Below, piece after piece: positions 8,276 to 16,431 of a stretch of DNA of 47,184 bases (within the stretch, counting starts at the first letter, position 1; the number at the start of each line of letters is the position of its first letter). Origin of the DNA: CAYWRZ01 sp964460845 (GTDB lineage Bacteria > Bacteroidota > Bacteroidia > Flavobacteriales_D > UBA2798); NCBI GenBank assembly GCA_964460845.1, contig CAYWRZ010000020.1:1-47184 (forward strand). Reading direction: 5' to 3'. A program made the translations under genes and the position numbers. Under the pieces are notes generated by a model that made no database searches, was not told the origin of the DNA, and saw nothing but the letters and a program-made list of their open reading frames with translations.

Positions 8276-9367
8276 TCAGAAATATTTTTTGATTTTCCCT
8301 ACGGCTTCGATGCGACGCTCGGCCATTCGGTTGGCCACCAGGTAGGTGGGAGTCTGCGTGGCTTTCGCTTCTTTGTGAATCGACAATACGGTTTGGTAAA
8401 TGTTCTCGGCATTCTGCATGGCCCAATCGGAACTCAGGTTTTTGACTTCGGTATAGCAGTTGATGAGTCCACCGGCATTGATCACAAAATCGGGTGCGTA
8501 GATGAGTCCTTTGGCGAGCAGCGCTTCTCCGTGTTTGGCTTCGTCTTTGAGCTGGTTATTGGCTGCCCCGGCAATCACGCTGCAACGCAGGCGTGAAAGG
8601 GTATCGTCGTTGAGGGTGGCACCCAGCGCGCAAGGCGAATAGATGTCCATATCGATGTCGTAAATCTCGTCGATACCTACCGCAGTCACCCCGTATTTGT
8701 GGGCTACGTGCGCAAGCGTCTCTTCGTGAATATCGGTAATAAACACTTTTGCGCCTTCTTTTACGAGATGGCTTACGAGGTATTCGCCCACATGCCCTAC
8801 TCCCTGCACAGCTACTTTTTTGCCGCTAAGGTTGTCGGTTCCGTAGGCTTCCTTCGCACTGGCTTTTATGCCCATATATACGCCGTAGGCCGTTACCGGC
8901 GAGGGATCACCACTTTTACCGGGCAATCCTACCGCATATTGGGTTTCCATATTGACGTAAGAAATTTCGCGGGGCGAAATTCCCACATCTTCAGCGGTAA
9001 TGTATTTCCCGCCGAGGCTTTCGACAAATTTGCCGAAACGGCGAAACAGGGCTTCCGATTTATCTCTGCGCGAATCACCGATAATTACGGCTTTCCCGCC
9101 CCCCAGGTTAAGTCCCGATACGGCCGCCTTGTAGGTCATTCCACGTGAAAGACGCAGCACGTCCACCAGGGCTTCCATCTCTGTCTTATACGGCCACATA
9201 CGCGTACCTCCCAAGCTGGGTCCCAATACGGTATTGTGAATGGCGATAATCGCTTTCAGGCCGGTCTCTTCATCCTGACAAAACACCACCTGCTCATGTC
9301 CAAGCAGGTTCATCTGACTTATCACAGGGTTTTCCGCAATATCAGTCAATTCTTTTACTTCAGCCAT
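8276..9367 (-). CDS. Leucine/valine-type amino acid dehydrogenase
   Basis: 363 residues, the usual size for leucine dehydrogenase. The N-terminal substrate domain shows LGPSLGGTRMWPY, the catalytic-lysine region SRGMTYKAAVSGLNLGGGKAVI, and DVGISPREI. The NAD domain shows GKKVAVQGVGHVG (Rossmann GxGxxG), then the family's CALGATLN and AGAANNQL motifs. It reversibly deaminates branched-chain amino acids to 2-oxo acids with NAD+, feeding branched-chain fatty acid synthesis or catabolism. Valine or phenylalanine specificity cannot be excluded from sequence. A TAACTTTG box lies 93 bases upstream. Confidence 0.92.
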   Translation of the reverse strand: MAEVKELTDIAENPVISQMNLLGHEQVVFCQDEETGLKAIIAIHNTVLGPSLGGTRMWPYKTEMEALVDVLRLSRGMTYKAAVSGLNLGGGKAVIIGDSRRDKSEALFRRFGKFVESLGGKYITAEDVGISPREISYVNMETQYAVGLPGKSGDPSPVTAYGVYMGIKASAKEAYGTDNLSGKKVAVQGVGHVGEYLVSHLVKEGAKVFITDIHEETLAHVAHKYGVTAVGIDEIYDIDMDIYSPCALGATLNDDTLSRLRCSVIAGAANNQLKDEAKHGEALLAKGLIYAPDFVINAGGLINCYTEVKNLSSDWAMQNAENIYQTVLSIHKEAKATQTPTYLVANRMAERRIEAVGKIKKYF

Positions 9368-9714
9368 GTGTGAAAATAAGGTTATTCTGGTTTAGTGTGG
9401 CCCGCACCGTCCGGTGTATTCGTTTTGGTTCCGTTTACCACTCGTCTATACAGGCGCGGCAAAGTTAATATAATCTGCGGATTCCATTACTCTTTGCCTG
9501 TAAAAAGCGCTACACCTTTTGACAAAAAACAAGGTAGCCTTTGGCGTATTTCGGGAGATAAAGTGTAACCCCCTGTTTACAGGCTTTCGTCTTTAAAGAA
9601 GCCCTATTAGTCTGTATTGAAGGGCTATATTTCTTCACAAGGGCGGTTAACTTCCGTGAATTTCTGTTAAAATTGTTACGTAATCCGGGAATTATTATAC
9701 ACCTCTATTGTTAA
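9368..9714. other. Divergent intergenic region with regulatory sites
   Basis: 347 bases between the leucine dehydrogenase and LacI-type regulator starts. It holds a minus-strand -7 box TAACTTTG at 9460-9467 for the dehydrogenase. An 8-base palindrome TTACGTAA at 9676-9683, 32 bases before the regulator's ATG, could be an operator for autoregulation, but such a short palindrome is weak evidence. No open frame or RNA gene seen. Confidence 0.45.
9460..9467 (-). promoter_or_regulatory. Probable leucine dehydrogenase promoter, -7 box TAACTTTG
   Basis: TAACTTTG on the minus strand fits TAnnTTTG. The predicted 5' leader is about 85-90 bases. No clear TTTG box at the expected upstream distance. Confidence 0.4.
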
Positions 9715-10746
9715 ATGAAAAAAGTATCACTTGAAGACGTGGCCAATAGTCTTGGGGTATCAAAGACAGTGGTCTCGCTGGTATTAAATCAAAAAGCTGC
9801 CGCTTACGGTATCAGCCTCGAAACAAGCCGGCGGGTATTACGCCGGGCACAGGAGCTCAACTACCTGCCTAACGAAACCGCAAGAGCATTGCGTACCGGC
9901 AGGTCTCACCTCATCGGACTCATCGTTTCCGATATTTCGGATGCGTTTTACGCGCGCGTATCGCGGAGCATCGAGCACGAAGCCGGACTTCACAATTACC
10001 GGCTCATGCTGTGCAGTTCGGATGAAAATCCGGAAAAGGAAATTCAGCTCATCCGGGCACTAAAAGAGCGACAAGGGGTAGATGGATTGATTATCAGCTC
10101 TTCCCAACAGGCCGGTGACTTATTCAAAGCCCTAAAAAAAGAGCGTTTCCCTTTTGTGCTGCTCGATCGTTTTTTTCCGGAGCTAAAATCCAACTGCGTA
10201 AAAGTGGATGATTGCAAAGGAGCTGCCCAACTGGTCGAAATCATGCTGCGCAACGGCGCGAAAAATCCCTGTATGCTCACGGTAGAAGGTACGGCCCAGG
10301 CTAAGCTCCACGAGCGAGAGGAAGGGTATAAAAAAGCGCTGCTGCGCAGAAGTATCGCTTTCGAACCGTTGCGAATCAGAGAAATAGACCCAAATGCACT
10401 TTATGCACAGGTGAAGCATCATCTCGAAGAACTGTTTTCGGGAGAAAATCGCCCCGACGGAATTTTTGCGGTCAATCAGGATATTGCCACCGCCTGCCTG
10501 GAAGTAATACGCCAAATGGGCTTGCGGATTCCGGGAGAAGTATCGCTCGTAGGCTTCGACGATTCAGACCGGCTGCGTTTTCACGGCAGCCTGTTTACCA
10601 CCGCGCTCCAACCCGTCGAACTGATAGGCCGTAACGCGGTGCAATTGCTGCTGCAGGACATTAACCGGGTGAAAAAAATCACCGGTAAACGGCACTTAGT
10701 GCTGCCCACCCGTACCGTAATCGGGCAATCGTGCGGAAGCCGGTAA
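9715..10746 (+). CDS. LacI-family transcriptional regulator
   Basis: 343 residues, standard LacI/GalR length. The N-terminal helix-turn-helix VSLEDVANSLGVSKTVVSLVLNQK is followed by the hinge region YLPNETARALRTGRSHLIGLIVSDI. The rest is a periplasmic-binding-protein-like effector domain with DGLIISSS, FPFVLLDRF and the C-terminal VSLVGFDDSDRLRF and TTALQPVELIGRNAVQLL. It should bind an operator as a dimer and release it on binding a sugar-like or other ligand, which cannot be told from sequence. No sugar catabolic genes adjoin it; the next gene is an ABC exporter 45 bases away. Confidence 0.92.
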   Translation: MKKVSLEDVANSLGVSKTVVSLVLNQKAAAYGISLETSRRVLRRAQELNYLPNETARALRTGRSHLIGLIVSDISDAFYARVSRSIEHEAGLHNYRLMLCSSDENPEKEIQLIRALKERQGVDGLIISSSQQAGDLFKALKKERFPFVLLDRFFPELKSNCVKVDDCKGAAQLVEIMLRNGAKNPCMLTVEGTAQAKLHEREEGYKKALLRRSIAFEPLRIREIDPNALYAQVKHHLEELFSGENRPDGIFAVNQDIATACLEVIRQMGLRIPGEVSLVGFDDSDRLRFHGSLFTTALQPVELIGRNAVQLLLQDINRVKKITGKRHLVLPTRTVIGQSCGSR

Positions 10747-10765
10747 GGACTCGCCGTTTTTTACC

Positions 10766-10773
10766 TACTTTTG
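10766..10773 (+). promoter_or_regulatory. Possible promoter -7 box TACTTTTG before the ABC exporter
   Basis: TACTTTTG fits TAnnTTTG and ends 18 bases before the ATG at 10792. It suggests the exporter has its own promoter despite lying just after the LacI-type gene. Confidence 0.4.
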
Positions 10774-10791
10774 TGCCCACGACGGTCTGTG

Positions 10792-12579
10792 ATGAAAGCC
10801 TTAGCGCACCTTAACAAATACCTGCTCCGGTATAAGTGGATGCTTATACTGGGTTTTGTCTGCATTGTGATTTCCAACCTTTTCGCGGTTATCTCACCGG
10901 GCATCGTGCGCAATGCGCTCGACGGAATAGGCGAAGCCATTAACCTTGCAGGCGAACCCGGCGCCGACCGCGAAACTATTGGACAGCAGGCCGTAAGGGC
11001 TGCCCTGCTCTATGCCGGGGTGTATATGCTGTATTCGCTGCTCAAAGGCCTGTTCCTGTTTTTTACCCGGCAAACGATTATCGTCATGTCGCGTTACATC
11101 GAATACGGGTTGAAAAACGAAATTTTCAGCAAATACCAGGCGCTCAGCCTTTCGTTCTACCGGCGCAACAATACCGGCGACCTGATGAACCGCATCAGCG
11201 AAGACGTAAGCCGTGTGCGGATGTACCTCGGACCCGGAATCATGTACACGCTAAACCTCGCGGTACTTTTTGTGATGATCATTTTCCAGATGCTGAAAGT
11301 AAACACCGAGCTTACGCTGTATGTGCTGAGTCCGCTTCCTATCATGGCCGTACTCATTTATTACATCAGCAATCGCATCAACCGAAAAAGCGAGGCCGTG
11401 CAAGCACAACAATCGCGGCTCACGGTAAATGCGCAGGAAACCTTTTCGGGTATCCGGGTTATCAAAACTTTCGGGAAAGAGCAGGCCATACGCGAAGATT
11501 TTAACCGCGAAAGCGAGCAGTATAAAAATAAGGTGCTCAGTCTGGTACGTACCGATGCCCTCTTTTCTCCGGTCATTACGCTGCTGGTCGGGCTAAGTAC
11601 CATTCTTACCATTTACATCGGTAGCTTACAGGCACTTCAGGGTAAAGTAAGCGTAGGGAATATTGCCGAATTCGTGATTTATGTGAACATGCTGACCTGG
11701 CCTTTTGCTTCGGTGGGATGGGTCACTTCGCTGATACAGCGCGCGGCCGCTTCGCAAGAACGAATCAACGAATTTTTACGGGTAGAGCCTGATATTGTGA
11801 ATCCTACCCATGTTCCTGAAGAGATTACCGGCAAGCTCGAGTTTCGTAATATTACTTTCCGGTATCCCGATTCGGGCATCACGGCACTGCGCAATTTTAG
11901 CGTAACGGTAGAGCCTGGACAAACGCTGGCTATTATCGGTAAAACGGGTTCGGGCAAATCGACTGTGGCGGCGCTTACCAGCCGTTTGTTCGATCCTACC
12001 TCGGGCGAAGTATTGATCGACGGAAAGCCCATGCAAAGCGTGAACCTCGACTCGCTGCGATCGGCAGTAGGTTACGTACCTCAAGAGGTATTTCTTTTTT
12101 CGGATACGCTGGCCAATAACATTGCTTTCGGACTCAAAGCAGAAGAAACGAGCCGCGAAAAAATCGAGCAAGCCGCGCGTGATGCGGCCATCTACGACAA
12201 TATTATGGAGTTTCCGAAGGGCTTTGAAACTATGGTAGGCGAACGCGGCATTACACTTTCGGGCGGACAAAAACAGCGCACTTCTATCGCAAGGGCCATT
12301 ATCCGCGAACCGAAAATATTGGTATTCGACGATTGTCTTTCGGCTGTAGATACTGAAACGGAAGATGAAATTCTGCGCAACCTGCGTCGTATTATGAAAA
12401 ATCGTACTTCGATAATTATCAGTCACCGGGTATCTTCCGTAAAACATGCCGATCATATCATTGTGCTGCATCATGGAGAAATCGTCGAACAGGGCAATCA
12501 CACGACACTCATCGACCAACAGGGTATTTATTTCGACCTGTATCGAAAACAGCTCCTCGAAGAGGAAAAAATGAACTGA
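10792..12579 (+). CDS. ABC transporter, fused membrane and ATPase domains (MsbA type)
   Basis: 595 residues from the ATG at 10792; the in-frame TTG at 10771 overlaps a promoter-like box and is rejected. The first about 320 residues form a six-helix type IV exporter domain (helices around LILGFVCIVISNLFAV, AALLYAGVYMLYSLLK and later pairs). The ATPase domain has Walker A GKTGSGKST near 383, Q-loop VPQEVFLFSDT, signature LSGGQKQRTSIARA near 488, Walker B ILVFDDCLSAVD and switch IIISHRVSS. The Walker B has Asp-Asp-Cys where Glu is usual (DDCLSAVD), a known variant of half-transporters that act as heterodimers, so ATP hydrolysis at this site may be weak. Substrate unknown: lipid, drug or peptide. 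Confidence 0.9.
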   Translation: MKALAHLNKYLLRYKWMLILGFVCIVISNLFAVISPGIVRNALDGIGEAINLAGEPGADRETIGQQAVRAALLYAGVYMLYSLLKGLFLFFTRQTIIVMSRYIEYGLKNEIFSKYQALSLSFYRRNNTGDLMNRISEDVSRVRMYLGPGIMYTLNLAVLFVMIIFQMLKVNTELTLYVLSPLPIMAVLIYYISNRINRKSEAVQAQQSRLTVNAQETFSGIRVIKTFGKEQAIREDFNRESEQYKNKVLSLVRTDALFSPVITLLVGLSTILTIYIGSLQALQGKVSVGNIAEFVIYVNMLTWPFASVGWVTSLIQRAAASQERINEFLRVEPDIVNPTHVPEEITGKLEFRNITFRYPDSGITALRNFSVTVEPGQTLAIIGKTGSGKSTVAALTSRLFDPTSGEVLIDGKPMQSVNLDSLRSAVGYVPQEVFLFSDTLANNIAFGLKAEETSREKIEQAARDAAIYDNIMEFPKGFETMVGERGITLSGGQKQRTSIARAIIREPKILVFDDCLSAVDTETEDEILRNLRRIMKNRTSIIISHRVSSVKHADHIIVLHHGEIVEQGNHTTLIDQQGIYFDLYRKQLLEEEKMN

Positions 12580-12586
12580 TAATTTG

Positions 12587-12617
12587 TTTGGTGGTTTCCT
12601 TTTTATTTTTAAATTTG
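12587..12617 (+). promoter_or_regulatory. Bacteroidota promoter for the PUR-alpha-like gene
   Basis: TTTG at 12587-12590, exactly 19 bases, then TAAATTTG at 12610-12617, fully matching the TTTG-N19-TAnnTTTG pattern of the Bacteroidota housekeeping sigma factor. The ATG follows at 12661, giving a leader of about 38 bases. Confidence 0.75.
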
Positions 12618-12660
12618 GTAGCACCAATCCACTACATTGTTAACCAAAGCCCTAATCGTG

Positions 12661-13011
12661 ATGGAAGAAGAATTTGAAAAAGAAGGTCGAAAAAGAGACG
12701 AAATATTTTCGAAATCCATAAGAGCCGGAAAGCGAACGTATTTTTTTGATGTAAAAACGACCCGAGGCAGCGATTTGTATATTACAATTACAGAAAGTAA
12801 GAAGCGCTTCGAAAAAGACTCTAACAAATTCAATTACGAAAAACACAAAATTTTCCTCTACAAAGAAGATTTTGAAAAGTTTGTAGAAGGCTTGAATGAG
12901 ACCATCCACAAAATCAGCGAGATAAAAGAAAACGGTTTTACCGCTCCGGTGCCGGTCGAGGCAGAAAATTACGCTTATACTAACGTACAATTCGAAGATT
13001 TGGATAAATAA
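12661..13011 (+). CDS. PUR-alpha-like protein (DUF3276 family)
   Basis: 116 residues from the ATG at 12661. The core GKRTYFFDVKTTRGSDLYITITESKKRF and KHKIFLYKEDFEKFVEGLNETIHKI is the DUF3276/PUR-repeat pattern (Whirly-like beta-beta-beta-beta-alpha fold) that binds single-stranded nucleic acid. Bacterial members, known from Borrelia and Bacteroidota, are single-repeat proteins that dimerise. It has its own consensus promoter and terminator, so it is a stand-alone transcript, probably well expressed; its targets are unknown. Confidence 0.88.
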   Translation: MEEEFEKEGRKRDEIFSKSIRAGKRTYFFDVKTTRGSDLYITITESKKRFEKDSNKFNYEKHKIFLYKEDFEKFVEGLNETIHKISEIKENGFTAPVPVEAENYAYTNVQFEDLDK

Positions 13012-13038
13012 TTACTTCACCCTTTTTTACTGAAATGC

Positions 13039-13072
13039 AACCCCGTGGCCTCGTGCTTCGGGGTTTTTATTT
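13039..13072 (+). terminator. Intrinsic terminator after the PUR-alpha-like gene
   Basis: Stem AACCCCG (13039-13045) with CGGGGTT (13059-13065), followed by T-rich sequence. It ends just before the radical SAM start at 13081, confirming that the in-frame upstream start at 13045 inside the stem is not the real start. Confidence 0.8.
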
Positions 13073-13080
13073 ATAAAAAA

Positions 13081-14148
13081 ATGAGCTTACCCGACGATTA
13101 CATTAAAGGAAGAGGCGCACAGGTAAATACACACAACCGTTTTGAGCAAACGCGTTTTGTGAGAGAACACTGGGAAGCCATCGACGAAGATTTTAGCGCT
13201 GAGGGAAAAACCGAATACATTCCGATCAATCCCAAAACGATTCTCAATAAAGTAGAAAGCACCGATCTGCCTTTCGCGTATTCGATGAATCCCTACCAGG
13301 GTTGTGAGCACGGATGTATTTATTGTTATGCCCGGCCTACGCACGAATACTGGGGATACAGTGCCGGAGTCGAATTTGAGCGCAAAATTTTAATCAAAAA
13401 AAATGCCCCTGAACTGCTGGCCAAAGCCTTTTCGAAAAAGGGGTATCAGCCCTATCCTATCATGTTTTCGGGCAATACCGACTGTTACCAGCCCATCGAA
13501 CGAAAGCTGGGCATTACCCGAAAAATGCTGGAAGTATGTCTGAAATACCGGCATCCGGTGGGGCTGATTACCAAAAACGCATTGATTCTAAGAGATTTGG
13601 ATATACTGAAAGAAATGGCGGCGCTGAAACTGCTCCATGTTAGTCTTTCGATCACTACGCTACAGGATGATCTGCGGCGCTTACTGGAACCGCGTACCGC
13701 TTCGGTGAAAAAAAAGCTGGAAACGCTGCGTGTGCTAAGCGAACAGGGGATTCCGGTGAACGTAATGATGGCACCGATAATTCCTGCGCTGAACAGCAGC
13801 GAAATTTTGCAGATGGCCGAAACCGTATCGGCCTTAGGCGCCTTAGACATTAACTATACGGTAGTACGGCTCAACGGTGCATTAAGCGAATTGTTTAGCG
13901 ACTGGGTGCATAAAAATTTCCCTGACCGGGCCGAAAAAGTGCTGCACCAGATAGCCGACTGCCACGGCGGCAAGCTGAACGATTCGAGAGCAGGGCTGCG
14001 TATGCGGGGCGAGGGACAGATAGCCATTCAGTTGCAGAACCTGTTCAGGCTTGCAAAAAACCGTTATTTTAAGGGTAAATCATTTCCTTCGTACGATATG
14101 TGCCTGTTTGATCCGAATGCGGGAAATGCGCAGCTCTCTTTGTTCTGA
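13081..14148 (+). CDS. PA0069-family radical SAM protein
   Basis: 355 residues from the ATG at 13081. The 4Fe-4S motif is CEHGCIYCYARPTHEYWG, with Cys75, Cys79 and Cys82 (CX3CX2C), typical of PA0069/SPL-like radical SAM proteins. An N-terminal GRGAQVNTHNRF stretch is also characteristic of this group, as are MFSGNTDCYQPIERKLGITR and GLITKNALILRDLDIL. These proteins are distantly related to spore photoproduct lyase; their substrate is unknown. It is likely cytoplasmic. Convergent with the anti-sigma-like gene with 4 bases between stops. Confidence 0.9.
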   Translation: MSLPDDYIKGRGAQVNTHNRFEQTRFVREHWEAIDEDFSAEGKTEYIPINPKTILNKVESTDLPFAYSMNPYQGCEHGCIYCYARPTHEYWGYSAGVEFERKILIKKNAPELLAKAFSKKGYQPYPIMFSGNTDCYQPIERKLGITRKMLEVCLKYRHPVGLITKNALILRDLDILKEMAALKLLHVSLSITTLQDDLRRLLEPRTASVKKKLETLRVLSEQGIPVNVMMAPIIPALNSSEILQMAETVSALGALDINYTVVRLNGALSELFSDWVHKNFPDRAEKVLHQIADCHGGKLNDSRAGLRMRGEGQIAIQLQNLFRLAKNRYFKGKSFPSYDMCLFDPNAGNAQLSLF

Positions 14149-14152
14149 CGCC

Positions 14153-14929
14153 TCAAAAACTGCCTATCGCGTACATTTGGTCGGATGAAGGGATAGTACT
14201 ACCACCTTCTTTTTCGAGCGTAATGACAAAAGCTTCCGGATTATTGACCATTACAGGCATGGCCTGAAAATCTTTATGCAGGACTTCGATCGGCAGCACT
14301 CCCATATCGGAGGCATGGCCTTCTACGATGGCCCAAAGCTGGTATTGTTTTCCGTTGGCCAAAGGAGGCAGCGAATCGACCGCCAGGTGAACGGTTTTAT
14401 GCGTACTGTGCCAGCATACTACTGCTTTGGAACCGGGCGAAGTGTGCGCTACACCTTTAAGATATATCGTTTTTACAGCCGGGTCTTTCAACAGCGATGC
14501 CGCATAGCCGGCACGTTGCTGCTTTTCACCTAATTCGGCCAATTGCCGTGAAAGGGAGTCTTTTTCGATACCAAGCTGTACTACCTGTGCCGAAAGGCTG
14601 CTCACTTCGGCATTTTTAGACCAGTACATACCGGCCATACCCAGCAGCAAAATAATCGAAGCCGTTAAGGCTACAGAATAAGTGCGATTAGCCGGTTGCG
14701 CGGGATCCTCCACAGGGAGATCCTCCTCTTCGTCGCTCGATGACGATGAGGCACTTGTAGGGTTTTCGGACATAGGCATTTCCACTTTGGATTGTAAAAG
14801 GCGTAACTCTTCCGCTATATCGGGATAGATATGCGCCATAGATTCGACTTCCCGTTTTTCCTGTGCAGAAACCCTCCCGAACACATAACGCTCCAAAATA
14901 CCCGATGCTATATATTCGCTAACCTTCAC
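14153..14929 (-). CDS. Anti-sigma factor-like membrane protein (RskA-type C-terminal domain)
   Basis: 258 residues. The N-terminus MKVSEYIASGILERYVFGRVSAQEKREVESM resembles the zinc-less anti-sigma domain that holds an ECF sigma factor. An acidic Ser/Asp/Glu linker (about 56-78) leads to one membrane helix (YSVALTASIILLLGMAGMYW), a short coiled coil (VVQLGIEKDSLSRQLAELGEKQQ) and an RskA-like domain (AVVCWHSTHKTVHLAVDSLPPLANGKQYQLWAIVEGHASDMGVL). This layout places a cytoplasmic sigma-binding part and a periplasmic sensor. No ECF sigma gene is adjacent, unusual for such genes, so the partner is unknown. Confidence 0.85.
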   Translation of the reverse strand: MKVSEYIASGILERYVFGRVSAQEKREVESMAHIYPDIAEELRLLQSKVEMPMSENPTSASSSSSDEEEDLPVEDPAQPANRTYSVALTASIILLLGMAGMYWSKNAEVSSLSAQVVQLGIEKDSLSRQLAELGEKQQRAGYAASLLKDPAVKTIYLKGVAHTSPGSKAVVCWHSTHKTVHLAVDSLPPLANGKQYQLWAIVEGHASDMGVLPIEVLHKDFQAMPVMVNNPEAFVITLEKEGGSTIPSSDQMYAIGSF

Positions 14930-15023
14930 TTATTAGATTGTCTCATTTAGATAAATTCGGGAATAAACTTTCTGAAAATCAATTCAAAAGGGAGAGTTCA
15001 AAGTTGAACAAATTTCGCTGAAA

Positions 15024-15059
15024 ATAAAATCGTCCCGTAAAAATACGGGACGATTTTAT
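15024..15059 (-). terminator. Intrinsic terminator after the thiolase gene
   Basis: A perfect 16-bp stem at 15024-15039 and 15044-15059 around an AAAA/TTTT loop, GC-rich at the top and AT-rich at the base, 20 bases beyond the thiolase stop. Its symmetry lets it work on both strands, but only the minus strand needs it. Confidence 0.88.
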
Positions 15060-15079
15060 GCAATGGTCTGAAAAGCGAT

Positions 15080-16267
15080 TTAACGGTCGCCGAGGTATTC
15101 TATCACCATAGCAGAAGCACCTCCGCCACCGTTACAGATACCCGCAGCACCAAAACGACCGTTGTGCTGACGCAATACATGGATAAGTGTCACGATGATA
15201 CGTGATCCGGAGCTACCCAGCGGGTGACCGAGCGCTACTGCGCCACCGTGCACATCTACTTTAGCAGGGTCGAGACCCAGCTCGGCCATGTTGGCCAACC
15301 CTACTACCGAAAAAGCCTGGTTAAGTTCCCAAAAGCTAATGTCTTCTTTTTTGAGTCCGGCTTTGGCCAGCGCTTTGGGCAGGGCTTTGGAGGGGGCAGT
15401 AGTAAACCATTCGGGTGCCTGTTCGGCATCGGCAAAGCTCACGATACGCGCAAGGGGCTTCACTCCCAGGGCTTCGGCTTTCTCTTTGCTCATCAGCACC
15501 AGCGCAGAAGCACCGTCGTTAAGTGTCGAAGCGTTGGCAGCGGTTACGGTTCCTTCTTTTTGGAACACGGGATTGAGCGAAGGTATTTTATCCAGCTTTA
15601 CGTTGGTATATTCTTCGTCGCGATCGACCACGATAGGGTCGCCTTTGCGCTGCGGCACTTCTACAGCGACCACTTCGGCATCGAAACGACCTTGCTCCCA
15701 TGCGGCAGCCGCACGTTGGTAGGATTCGATGGCAAAAGCATCTTGCTGCTCGCGTGAAATATTTTTTTCTTTGGCACACAGTTCGGCGCAGTTGCCCATG
15801 TGCTGCTTGTTATAGACATCGGTAAGTCCGTCAAATACAAGCCCGTCGGTAAGCTTCGCATCGCCAAGCCTAAAACCGTTACGCGAGCCTTGCAGGTAGT
15901 GAGGCACCTGACTCATATTTTCCATACCACCGGCAATTACCACGTCGTTATCGCCCAGCATAATGCTTTGCGCAGCCAATGCAAGGGCCTTCATTCCCGA
16001 CGCACATACTTTGTTGACAGTAGTGCAAATTACGCTGTCGGGCAAACCGGCAAACTTTGCCGCCTGGCGGGCGGGTGCTTGTCCGAGACCGGCCTGCAGC
16101 ACATTACCCATATATACTTCCTGTACTTCTTTGGGGTCGATACCTGCCTGTGCAAGCGCGCCTTTGATAGCTGCCGCTCCGAGGCGGGGAGCCGGTACCG
16201 ATGCCAGTGCGCCGTTGAAACTGCCCATGGGGGTACGCGCAGCGGCCACGATATACACTTCTCTCAT
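15080..16267 (-). CDS. Acetyl-CoA C-acyltransferase (thiolase)
   Basis: 395 residues, usual thiolase length. The acylated cysteine is Cys88 in TVNKVCASGMKAL; the second active-site signature GGAVALGHPLGSSGSRI and the C-terminal GICNGGGGASAMVIE supply the catalytic His and Cys. It either condenses two acetyl-CoA into acetoacetyl-CoA or cleaves 3-ketoacyl-CoA in beta-oxidation; sequence alone does not fix the direction, and no other beta-oxidation genes adjoin it. It is monocistronic, with a strong terminator and a divergent neighbour. Confidence 0.93.
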   Translation of the reverse strand: MREVYIVAAARTPMGSFNGALASVPAPRLGAAAIKGALAQAGIDPKEVQEVYMGNVLQAGLGQAPARQAAKFAGLPDSVICTTVNKVCASGMKALALAAQSIMLGDNDVVIAGGMENMSQVPHYLQGSRNGFRLGDAKLTDGLVFDGLTDVYNKQHMGNCAELCAKEKNISREQQDAFAIESYQRAAAAWEQGRFDAEVVAVEVPQRKGDPIVVDRDEEYTNVKLDKIPSLNPVFQKEGTVTAANASTLNDGASALVLMSKEKAEALGVKPLARIVSFADAEQAPEWFTTAPSKALPKALAKAGLKKEDISFWELNQAFSVVGLANMAELGLDPAKVDVHGGAVALGHPLGSSGSRIIVTLIHVLRQHNGRFGAAGICNGGGGASAMVIEYLGDR

Positions 16268-16385
16268 GATGTTTTCTTTTTTGTCGATTTGATGGGCATG
16301 AAGGTACGATTATTTCACGAAACCGGATTGCACAAAGTTTTGTGATTTTCCGGCTCCGGAGTAAGGAAAGGCAGATTAATTCTGC

Positions 16386-16393
16386 TACATTTG
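16386..16393 (+). promoter_or_regulatory. Probable promoter -7 box TACATTTG
   Basis: TACATTTG fits TAnnTTTG, 38 bases before the ATG at 16432 of the flippase-like gene. No clear -33 TTTG box. Confidence 0.45.
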
Positions 16394-16431
16394 AAACCCT
16401 GCAACGAACCTTGTAAGGAAACCGGCCGCGC

